From Micromonospora sp. WMMD1155 (GTDB taxonomy: Bacteria > Actinomycetota > Actinomycetes > Mycobacteriales > Micromonosporaceae), in assembly GCF_029581275.1 (NCBI RefSeq), contig NZ_CP120742.1, positions 3,890,001-3,954,000 on the forward strand: a stretch of DNA of 64,000 nt, written 5' to 3'. Numbering within the stretch: the stretch's first letter is position 1; the number at the start of each line of letters is the position of its first letter. Under the pieces are notes generated by a model. The model was not told where the DNA came from and made no database searches. It saw only the letters and a list, made by a program, of their open reading frames with translations. Of this stretch, positions 54,801-62,159 are shown one piece after another. A program made the position numbers and the translations under genes.

Positions 54801-56895
54801 CACCGCGACGTTCTCCGACATCGCCAACGAGATCTCCAAGGCCCACAACTTCTGGATGGGCGACGCGTTCGCCTCCGGCGGGTCGGCCGGCTACGACCAC
54901 AAGAAGATGGGCATCACCGCCCGGGGCGCCTGGGAGTCGGTCAAGCGGCACTTCCGGGAGCTGGGCCTGGACACGCAGACCCAGGACTTCACCGTGGTCG
55001 GCGTCGGCGACATGTCGGGCGACGTGTTCGGAAACGGGATGCTGCTGTCCGAGCACATCCGGTTGGTGGCCGCCTTCGACCACCGGCACATCTTCCTCGA
55101 CCCGGAGCCGGACGCGGCCACCTCCTACGCGGAGCGTCGGCGGCTGTTCGACCTGCCCCGTTCCTCCTGGGAGGACTACAACCCGGAGCTGATCTCGGCC
55201 GGTGGTGGCATCTTCCCGCGTACCGCGAAGTCGATCCCGATCACGCCGCAGGTCCGGGCGGCGATCGGCCTCGGCGACGACGTCACGCAGATGTCGCCGC
55301 AGGACCTGATGAAGGCGATCGTCACCGCTCCGGTGGACCTCTTCTGGAACGGCGGCATCGGCACCTACGTCAAGGCGTCCAGCCAGACCAACGCGGAGGT
55401 GGGCGACAAGTCCAACGACGCGATCCGGGTGGACGGGCGCGACCTGCGGTGTCGGGTGGCGGGCGAGGGCGGCAACCTGGGCTGGACCCAGCTCGGCCGG
55501 ATCGAGTACGCGTTGACGGGTGGCCGGATCTACACGGACTTCATCGACAACGCGGCCGGGGTGGACACCTCCGACCACGAGGTGAACATCAAGATCCTGC
55601 TGAACACCGCGGTGGCCGACGGCGAGTTGACCATGGCCGACCGCGACGAGCTGCTCGCCGGGATGACCGACGAGGTCGCGGAGCTGGTGCTGCGGGACAA
55701 CTACGACCAGGCTCGGGCGATCAACAACGCCCAGGCCCAGGCCGCTTCGCTGCTTCCGGTGCACCGCCGGATGATCAACGAGTTGGAGCGTTCGGGCGGG
55801 TTGGACCGGGCGTTGGAGGCCCTGCCGCCGGACGAGGAGCTGGCGGTACGCAGCGAGTCCGGGCTGACCGCGCCGGAGTTCGCGGTGCTGCTCGCGTACG
55901 TGAAGATCGTCCTGGAGCGGGAGATCCTCACCGAGGGGCTGGCGGACGAGGAGTGGACGACCGACGTCCTGGTCAACTACTTCCCGACGCCGATGCGTGA
56001 GCGGTTCGCCGACCGGATGGGCCGGCACCGGCTGCGCCGGGACATCGTCACCACGGTGCTCGTCAACGAGGCGATCAACCGGGGCGGCATCTCGTTCATC
56101 TTCCGGGTGGTCGAGGAGACCGCGGCCAGCGCCGCTGACGTGATCCGGGCCTACGTGGTGGTCAGCGAGGTGTTCGGTCTGCGCGACCTGTGGGACGCGG
56201 TCGAGGCGCTGGACAACAAGGTGGCGCCCGAGTTGCAGACGAGCGTCTACCTGGACACCCGTCGTTTGCTCGACCGTGCGGTGCGGTGGTTGGTCTCCAA
56301 CCGGCGCTCGCCGATCGACGTGCCGGCTGAGATCGCCCGGCTGCGCGACGGTGTCACGCGGCTGTTGCCGGGGCTCGAGGAGCTGTTCTACGGCAACGAG
56401 CGGCAGGGCATCGCGGCGCACATGGATTCGATGACCGAGCGTGGGCTGCCCCGCGAGCTGGCCGAGCGGGCGACCCGGCTGATGTACAGCTTCGGTCTGA
56501 TGGACGTGGTGGAGACCGCCAACGCCACCGGGCGGGACGTCAGCGAGGTGGCCTCGGTCTACTTCGTGCTGTCCGACCTGTTCCGGGTGGACTCGCTGCT
56601 GTCGAAGATCTCCCTGCTGCCTCGGGAGGACCGCTGGCAGACCCTTGCCCGGATGGCGCTGCGCTACGACCTGTACGCCGCGCTGGCCGCGCTCACCGCC
56701 GAGGTGCTCGACTCCACACCTGACGACCTGCCGCCGCACGAGCGGGTGCAGCAGTGGGAGCAGTCGAACGCGACCTCCATCCACCGCGCTCGGCGCGCGA
56801 TGGGTGAGTTCGACGAGTCGCGGGCGGATCTCGCCGCCCTGTCGGTGCTGCTGCGCCAGATCCGTACCCTGGTGCGGACCTCCGCAGCCGCCTGA
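51814..56895 (+). CDS. gdh: NAD-dependent glutamate dehydrogenase, large (180-kDa) type
   Basis: 1693 residues. Deaminates glutamate to 2-oxoglutarate, feeding the TCA cycle. The N-terminal third carries ACT-like regulatory segments ([37 protein letters not shown]). The catalytic core has [57 protein letters not shown] and [18 protein letters not shown]. The C-terminus is helical. This matches the Streptomyces clavuligerus/Mycobacterium NAD-GDH class. The first 40 residues are an acidic extension. ATG 51814 (GAGGGGAG RBS), or GTG 51805. A strong terminator follows. Confidence 0.96.
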   Translation: [1693 protein letters not shown]

Positions 56896-56911
56896 GTCGG
56901 GTACGCCGGAC

Positions 56912-56952
56912 GCGGTCCGGCCGATCGGGGATGACCCGATCGGCCGGACCGC
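56912..56952. terminator. Strong bidirectional terminator
   Basis: Perfect 18-bp inverted repeat (56912-56929, 56935-56952) with a 5-base loop, followed by TCTCGTT. Between the convergent glutamate dehydrogenase and sortase genes. Confidence 0.85.
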
Positions 56953-56968
56953 TCTCGTTCGTCGCCGG

Positions 56969-57676
56969 TCACGCCGCCAGGGTGGCGAAGACGACGATGT
57001 TGTCCGGGTAGCTCTTGGCGACCTCGTCGAACTGGCCGCCGCAGGTGACCACCCGCAGGCCGGGCCGGTCGCTGGGTCCGTACACCAACTCGGTGGGGAA
57101 GGCCGTCTTCGGGTACGACTTCACCGAGTCGACGGTGAAGGTGGCGGCCACCCCGTCGGTCCGTCGCACGGTGATGGTGTCGCCCGGGACGAGGGCGCCC
57201 AGGTCGAAGAAGACGGCCGGGCCGAGCACCGCCGAGTCGACGTGCCCGACGATCACCGCGTTGCCCGTCTCGCCGGGGCTCGCGCCCGGCTCGTACCAAC
57301 CGGCTTTGTCGGCCTGGTCCAGCGGGGGGACCTGGACGGTGCCGTCCGGGTTGGTGCCCAGCGACATGATCGTCGCGGCGACACCGATCCGGGGGATCTC
57401 GATGCTCGTCGGCGCGGAACGAGCCAGGCCGGCGGGCGCTTCCCCGACCTGCTGACCATCGATCGGGCGGGTGTCGTCGGGGGTGCGGGTGGCCTCGGGT
57501 CCGGCCTGGGCCAACGGCTGCGGCGGTCGGGGAGCGGGCGTGGTCTTCAGCGAGGCGCCGATCATGCCGGCGCCGATCATGGCCATGGTGACGACGACGG
57601 CCGCGCCGGCGGCACGCCACGGTTTCCCGTGACGGCCGCCGGCCCGTGTCGCCGACACGTCAGACGAGCGAACCAT
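56969..57676 (-). CDS. Class F-type sortase
   Basis: 235 residues. N-terminal membrane helix (about 21-42), Pro-rich stalk, and a sortase domain with the catalytic His (AVIVGHVDS), Cys (LRVVTCGG) and a later region DEVAKSYPDNIVVFA. The conserved Arg would be in the beta7/8 segment, but I cannot place it with certainty. Sortases attach surface proteins to the cell wall. The start codon overlaps the end of the acidic repeat-protein gene by 17 bp, so the pair is co-translated and the repeat protein is the likely substrate. Confidence 0.87.
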   Translation of the reverse strand: MVRSSDVSATRAGGRHGKPWRAAGAAVVVTMAMIGAGMIGASLKTTPAPRPPQPLAQAGPEATRTPDDTRPIDGQQVGEAPAGLARSAPTSIEIPRIGVAATIMSLGTNPDGTVQVPPLDQADKAGWYEPGASPGETGNAVIVGHVDSAVLGPAVFFDLGALVPGDTITVRRTDGVAATFTVDSVKSYPKTAFPTELVYGPSDRPGLRVVTCGGQFDEVAKSYPDNIVVFATLAA

Positions 57677-58820
57677 CGGTCCGCCGACGACGCATCAGCA
57701 CGATCCCGCCCAGCGCGGCAGCGCCGAGCAGGCCCGCCCCGCCGGTGGCCAGGCCCCGGTCGGTGCCGGCGCCGACGCCGCCGTCACCACCGTCGACACC
57801 GCCGTGCGGCAGCACGACGAGCTCGCCCTCGCCGCACGAGCCCTTGAGCTCGTAGCGACCCGGCTTCGCGTCCTTGTCGACCTTGGCCTCGCCGTAGTAG
57901 ACGAACTCGCGCTCCTTGTCCCAGTCGCGCTCGTCCGAGCCGCGGTCCTCGGACTCCCAGCCCTTGTCCGAGCCGTACTCGTCGGAGCCGCGCTCGTCGG
58001 AGCCGTAGCCGCCGCGCTCGTCGGAGCCGTACTCGTCGGAGCCGTGGCCCTTGTTCTCCCAGCCCTTGTCCGAGCCGTACTCGTCGGAGCCGCGCTCGTC
58101 CGAGCCGTAGCCGCCGCGCTCGTCCGAGCCGTACTCGTCGGAGCCGTGGCCCTTGTTCTCCCAGCCCTTGTCCGACTCGCGCTCGTCCGAGCCACGGCCG
58201 TGGGACTCCCAGTCCTTCTTGCCTTCGTCCTTGGAGTCCCAGTCCTTCTTGTCGCGGCTGTCGTCCGCGTCCTGGCCGTGCTCCTCGCCCTTCCAGTCCT
58301 TGCCACCCTCGTCGGCGGCGGCGTCGGCGGCAGCGCCGCCACCCTGGCCGCCCTTGTCGTCCTTGCCCTTGTCGTCCTTGCCGTTCTCGTCCTTGCCCTT
58401 GTCGTCCTTGCCGTTCTCGTCCTTGCCCTCGTGGTCCTTGCCCTTGTCGTCCTTGCCCTTGTCGTCCTTGCCGTGCTCGTCCTTGCCGTGCTCGTCCTTG
58501 CCGTTCTCGTGGTCGCCGGAGTTCTCCTCCTCGCCCCACTTGCGGTCCTCACCCCGGTCGTCACGCACCGGCTTGAGATCGACCTTGCCGGTGACCTTGG
58601 ACCACACGTACGCGTGCTCCTGGCGATCCGGGCAGATCTCGAGGAGCTTGACCTCTTCGCCGGCCTTGACCACGTGCGGCTTGGCGTAGACCTTGCCGTC
58701 ACGGTCCTTGCCGCCGTCGTGGTGACCCTCAGCGAACGCGATCCCCGGCGCGAACACCAGGAGCGATGCACCGCCGAGCGCGGCACCCGCTACGACCTTC
58801 CCGAGCATCTTCTTAGCCAT
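57660..58820 (-). CDS. Secreted, highly charged repeat protein, probable sortase substrate
   Basis: 386 residues. Signal peptide (about 1-30, ending GIAFA). A small folded segment (YAKPHVVKAGEEVKLLEICPD, about 45-85) precedes a run of some eleven GKDxx pentapeptides (about 100-155), then a WxxK/D-rich part and two identical 34-residue repeats (KGWENKGHGSDEYGSDERGG type) plus a partial third. A second conserved stretch (FVYYGEAKVDKDAKPGRYELKG, about 300-330) resembles the first. The C-terminus has RGLATGG, a hydrophobic helix and RRRR: a sorting-signal layout without canonical LPxTG. Start ATG 58820 or GTG 58832. No known function. Confidence 0.75.
   Translation of the reverse strand: MAKKMLGKVVAGAALGGASLLVFAPGIAFAEGHHDGGKDRDGKVYAKPHVVKAGEEVKLLEICPDRQEHAYVWSKVTGKVDLKPVRDDRGEDRKWGEEENSGDHENGKDEHGKDEHGKDDKGKDDKGKDHEGKDENGKDDKGKDENGKDDKGKDDKGGQGGGAAADAAADEGGKDWKGEEHGQDADDSRDKKDWDSKDEGKKDWESHGRGSDERESDKGWENKGHGSDEYGSDERGGYGSDERGSDEYGSDKGWENKGHGSDEYGSDERGGYGSDERGSDEYGSDKGWESEDRGSDERDWDKEREFVYYGEAKVDKDAKPGRYELKGSCGEGELVVLPHGGVDGGDGGVGAGTDRGLATGGAGLLGAAALGGIVLMRRRRTDGSLV
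57957..58160. repeat. Two tandem 102-bp direct repeats inside the surface-protein gene
   Basis: Copies start at 57957 and 58059, with a partial third at 58161. They encode 34-residue units and differ by only a few silent GGA/CCGA-type changes in serine codons. This suggests recent duplication and possible length variation between strains. Confidence 0.85.
58345..58510. repeat. 15-bp short tandem repeats (GKDxx coding)
   Basis: About eleven 15-bp units of the form CTTGCCSTKSTCGTC (plus strand) encode the GKD(D/E)(K/H/N) pentapeptides of the surface protein. Positions approximate. Confidence 0.7.
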
Positions 58821-59439
58821 GACCTGCGTCACTCCATCCCTGTTGTCCTGTGCCCGGCGACAACCGAGCTAAGACCGACGTTAGACGGTTTCATGACTTA
58901 TGAAGTGAAAGATTCGCGTTTTGACCTTTGCTCCGGCTAGGCACTGAAGGTGAGTTAAGCGGCTTTCGCCGCTCTGAGTGCCGCCTCAGGCATCCAGCCG
59001 CCCGTCCGGGTGGTCCACGGCGGTCTCGGCCTCCGCGTCGTCGGCATCGCCGGATCGTCCGCTGCTGCCGTGCGTCGTTCCGCCAGGTGCCTGGTGAGCA
59101 CGTCCGGGGGTATCGTCCGAAACGAGCGCCGGGCTGATCTCCGCCGCCCCCGCGCATCGAGCCATTGCCATGGAAGCGCTCCCATGCAAGAATCGGCGAA
59201 CGCGGTTCGGGGAGCCATACCGCGCAGGCTGGGAGTCGAGGGCACCGGTTCACCGGGCGACGTTCCGCCGATCGATCGACCGCTGCACCGGTCGGTCACG
59301 CACCACCACCACCCTCGCCCGTCCGGGCCGGGCACCCCCGAAATCCCGTTGGCGCCGGCGGCCGTCCGTCACAGGACGCTCACCGGGCCGTCTCGCCGGG
59401 CCGTACGCGAGCCCGGTCTCGCCCAAGGAGATCAGTGGC
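58821..59439. other. 619-bp regulatory region between the surface-protein gene and the cellulase gene
   Basis: The first part (58870-58930) is unusually AT-rich for this genome and probably holds the promoter of the surface-protein/sortase operon. AGCGGC-TTT-CGCCGCT (58957-58972) is a small hairpin. The cellulase promoter with a CebR-type operator is at 59166-59194, leaving a leader of about 235 bp before the cellulase ATG. No convincing gene in either strand, despite long high-GC reading frames. Confidence 0.6.
59166..59194 (+). promoter_or_regulatory. Cellulase promoter with CebR-like operator in its spacer
   Basis: -35 TTGCCA (59166-59171), 17-bp spacer, -10 AAGAAT (59189-59194). The spacer contains TGGAAGCGCTCCCA (59172-59185), 13 of 14 identical to the palindromic CebR operator TGGGAGCGCTCCCA of cello-oligosaccharide-controlled genes in Streptomyces. 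Repressor binding would block the promoter directly. Confidence 0.72.
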
Positions 59440-61221
59440 ATGAATGTGTGGAGAAGGCTTACCGGCCCACGCCGGGCCCTAGCGCTCGCCGGCGCGGGCG
59501 CCCTGGTCGCCGGTGGGCTGGTGACGATTCCGGTTAGCGCGGCGCAGGCCGCGACGCAGTGCGACATCGCCTACACGACCAACGACTGGCAGGGCGGCTT
59601 CACCGCGAACATCACCATCAAGAACCTCGGCGACCCGGTCAACGGCTGGACGTTGGGCTGGACCTTCCCCAACTCCAGCCAGCGGGTGCAGCAGGGCTGG
59701 TCGGCTACGTACACCCAGTCCGGCAGCCAGGTCACCGCCCGGAGCATGTCCTACAACGGCACCCTCGGCACCGGTGCGTCGACGACCCTCGGCTTCAACG
59801 GCGCGTGGAGCGGCAGCAACCCGAAGCCGACCTCGTTCACCCTGAACGGCGTCGTCTGCAACGGTGGCACCCCGCCCACCACCACGCCCCCGCCGACCGA
59901 CCCGCCGCCCACCACCACGCCTCCGCCGACCGACCCGCCACCCACGACCAACCCGCCGCCCGGCACGAAGGTCGACAACCCGTACGCCGGGGTGCGCGGC
60001 TACGTGAACCCGGAGTGGAAGGCCAAGGCGGACGCCGAGGCCGGCGGCAGCCGGATCTCCAACAACCCGACGGCCGTCTGGCTGGACCGGATCGCCGCGA
60101 TCAACGGCACGCCGGACAGCAGCTCCAACGGCGCCTTCGGGGTGAAGGACCACCTGGACGAGGCGCTGCGCCAGGGCGCCGGCTACATCCAGTTCGTGAT
60201 CTACAACCTGCCCGGCCGGGACTGCTCGGCGCTCGCCTCCAACGGTGAGCTGGGCCCGGACGAGCTGCCGAAGTACAAGGCCGAGTACATCGACCCGATC
60301 GCCGCGATCCAGGGCGACCCGAAGTACAGCAGCATCCGGATCATCAACATCATCGAGATCGACTCGCTGCCGAACCTGGTGACCAACACCTCCGGCCAGC
60401 CCGGCGGCACGGTCATGTGCGACACGGTCAAGGCCAACGGCGCCTACGTCAACGGCGTCGGCTACGCCCTGGCCAAGCTGGGCTCGATCGGCAACGTCTA
60501 CAACTACATCGACGCCGGGCACCACGGCTGGCTCGGGTGGGACAGCAACTTCAACCCCTCCGCCGAGATCCTGAAGACCGCCGCGGTCGCCTCCGGCAGC
60601 ACGGTCAACAACGTGCACGGCTTCATCACCAACACCGCCAACTACTCGGCGCTGCAGGAGCCGTACTTCAAGGTCACCGACAACGTGAACGGCCAGACGG
60701 TGCGGCAGTCCAAGTGGATCGACTGGAACTACTACGTCGACGAGCTGTCGTTCGCCCAGGCGTTCCGGAGCAAGCTGGTCTCGTTGGGCTTCAACTCCAA
60801 CATCGGCATGCTGATCGACACCTCCCGCAACGGTTGGGGCGGCTCCGCCCGGCCCACCGGCCCGGGCGCGACGACCAGCGTCGACACGTACGTCAACGGT
60901 GGCCGCGTCGACCGACGGCTGCACCTCGGCAACTGGTGCAACCAGGCCGGTGCCGGTCTCGGTGAGCGGCCTCGGGTGGCCCCGGCGACGGGTATCGACG
61001 CCTACGTCTGGGTGAAGCCTCCGGGCGAGTCGGACGGCTCCAGCAAGGAGATCCCGAACAACGAGGGCAAGGGCTTCGACCGGATGTGCGACCCGACGTA
61101 CGGCGGTAACGCCCGCAACGGCAACAACCCGTCGGGCGCCCTGGCCGACGCGCCGATCTCCGGTGCGTGGTTCTCCGCCCAGTTCCAGGAGCTCATGCGC
61201 AACGCGTACCCGGCGCTCTGA
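59440..61221 (+). CDS. Secreted GH6 cellulase (exo-cellobiohydrolase type) with N-terminal CBM2
   Basis: 593 residues. Releases cellobiose from cellulose outside the cell. Signal peptide 1-37 (SAAQA end). CBM2 at about 38-140, bounded by Cys41 and Cys140 and with surface Trp residues (Trp50, Trp70, Trp87). A Pro/Thr linker (142-176) repeats PPPTD. The GH6 domain (about 178-593) includes YNLPGRDCSA with the catalytic-site Asp, YIDAGHHGWLGW, and LHLGNWCNQAGAGLGERP. The extended loops resemble Thermobifida Cel6B-like exocellulases rather than the shorter endo-Cel6A. ATG at 59440 after AAGGAG. CebR-type operator upstream, strong terminator downstream. Confidence 0.94.
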   Translation: MNVWRRLTGPRRALALAGAGALVAGGLVTIPVSAAQAATQCDIAYTTNDWQGGFTANITIKNLGDPVNGWTLGWTFPNSSQRVQQGWSATYTQSGSQVTARSMSYNGTLGTGASTTLGFNGAWSGSNPKPTSFTLNGVVCNGGTPPTTTPPPTDPPPTTTPPPTDPPPTTNPPPGTKVDNPYAGVRGYVNPEWKAKADAEAGGSRISNNPTAVWLDRIAAINGTPDSSSNGAFGVKDHLDEALRQGAGYIQFVIYNLPGRDCSALASNGELGPDELPKYKAEYIDPIAAIQGDPKYSSIRIINIIEIDSLPNLVTNTSGQPGGTVMCDTVKANGAYVNGVGYALAKLGSIGNVYNYIDAGHHGWLGWDSNFNPSAEILKTAAVASGSTVNNVHGFITNTANYSALQEPYFKVTDNVNGQTVRQSKWIDWNYYVDELSFAQAFRSKLVSLGFNSNIGMLIDTSRNGWGGSARPTGPGATTSVDTYVNGGRVDRRLHLGNWCNQAGAGLGERPRVAPATGIDAYVWVKPPGESDGSSKEIPNNEGKGFDRMCDPTYGGNARNGNNPSGALADAPISGAWFSAQFQELMRNAYPAL

Positions 61222-61288
61222 CCGGAACGCTCCCGCACCAACCCGCTTCCGGCAGTAGGTGAGGCACTGCCGGCGGCAGGTTCCCCCC

Positions 61289-61327
61289 GGGTCCCCGGCC
61301 CGACCGCTCTGGTCGGGTCGGGGACCC
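61289..61327. terminator. Terminator after the cellulase gene
   Basis: 17-bp arms GGGTCCCCGGCCCGACC (61289-61305) and 61311-61327 pair at 16 positions around a 5-base loop. Between convergent genes, so probably bidirectional. Confidence 0.8.
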
Positions 61328-61370
61328 CCCTCGTGCTCCGGGCTGGGGCCGCTGGTCGACTCCCACGTCG

Positions 61371-61757
61371 TCAGGGCACGGTGCGTTCGATCGCCGCCCG
61401 GCCCTGCTCGGCCAGGTCGCGGCGTGCCCTGTCCAGGTTCTCCGGGGTGAGGTCCTGGCCGCGGGCCAGCACCAGGTCCTCCGGTTCCCACTGTTGCTCG
61501 GCCCCGGTGCGGATGTTGTCCCCGCCGGCGCCGGTGCCGGTCCCGGTCGCCCCGGTGCCGGCGCCGTACGGGTCGCCGATCAGCTCGTCGGTGTCCGGGG
61601 CGAGGTCGCCCGGTCGGCTGCGGGGTTCGGCGAAGGTCGGAGTGTCCCGGTCGGGGCCACCCCCGGTCCGCAGTTGCGGCACGGTGGCGTCATCGTCCAC
61701 CGCCGAGGCCACCTCCGGGCTGTCCTCCAACGGCGGTTGGCGATCGCGATCGGTCAT
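61371..61757 (-). CDS. Small acidic, disordered hypothetical protein
   Basis: 128 residues, mostly disordered: charged N-terminus (DRDRQPPLEDSPEVASAVDDD), a Gly/Thr-rich middle (GAGTGATGTGTGAGGD) and a helical C-terminus (LTPENLDRARRDLAEQGRAAIERT). Strong AGGAGG RBS before the ATG at 61757. Third gene of the symporter operon (78 bp after the small membrane protein). No family recognised. Confidence 0.62.
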   Translation of the reverse strand: MTDRDRQPPLEDSPEVASAVDDDATVPQLRTGGGPDRDTPTFAEPRSRPGDLAPDTDELIGDPYGAGTGATGTGTGAGGDNIRTGAEQQWEPEDLVLARGQDLTPENLDRARRDLAEQGRAAIERTVP

Positions 61758-61835
61758 GGTGCTGCCTCCTGTGTCCGACACGCTGATCCCCTCGCGTACC
61801 CCCTTGTGCCGCGCTCATGCCGCCCGGCCCGGCGG

Positions 61836-62144
61836 TCAGCTGCCGGGCTGCTGCTCGTTCGGGGCCGGCGGCTCCGCCGGGCGCAGCCACTGCCAGAGCA
61901 GCATGAGCAGGCCGAAGGCGAGCATCACCAGCCCGGCCCACAGGTTGATCCGGACACCCTCGGCCTTGTCGATCTCGGCCCGACTGTCGAAGACCCCGAT
62001 CAGCGTCACGATGACCCCGTACGCGACGAAGAGGCCACCGATCACCCGGCGGATGTCGAACAGTCGGGCGGCGGCAGAGCGCCGCTGTTCCGCCTGGGTC
62101 TCGTCGATCAGCGGGTCCTTCGCCGGCTGGCCGTCGTTGCTCAT
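61836..62144 (-). CDS. Small two-helix membrane protein
   Basis: 102 residues with a charged N-terminus (1-30) and two membrane helices (IGGLFVAYGVIVTLIGVF and LWAGLVMLAFGLLMLLWQWL), then a Pro-rich tail. Small conserved actinobacterial membrane protein of unknown function. It starts 15 bp after the symporter stop, with AAAGGGGTTGG as RBS, so it may be an accessory subunit of the transporter; that is inference from position only. Confidence 0.7.
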   Translation of the reverse strand: MSNDGQPAKDPLIDETQAEQRRSAAARLFDIRRVIGGLFVAYGVIVTLIGVFDSRAEIDKAEGVRINLWAGLVMLAFGLLMLLWQWLRPAEPPAPNEQQPGS

Positions 62145-62159
62145 CTGTCCAACCCCTTT

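Noticed and set aside
52924..56784. 1286-codon minus-strand frame opposite the glutamate dehydrogenase gene
   Set aside because: Antisense shadow; the dehydrogenase has conserved motifs throughout.
58345..58510. Short tandem repeats as a CRISPR array
   Set aside because: The 15-bp units have no unique spacers and encode an in-frame pentapeptide repeat.
58928..59437. Small reading frames upstream of the cellulase as genes
   Set aside because: Arg/Pro-rich translations without RBS or homology; the cellulase signal peptide begins at 59440 after AAGGAG.
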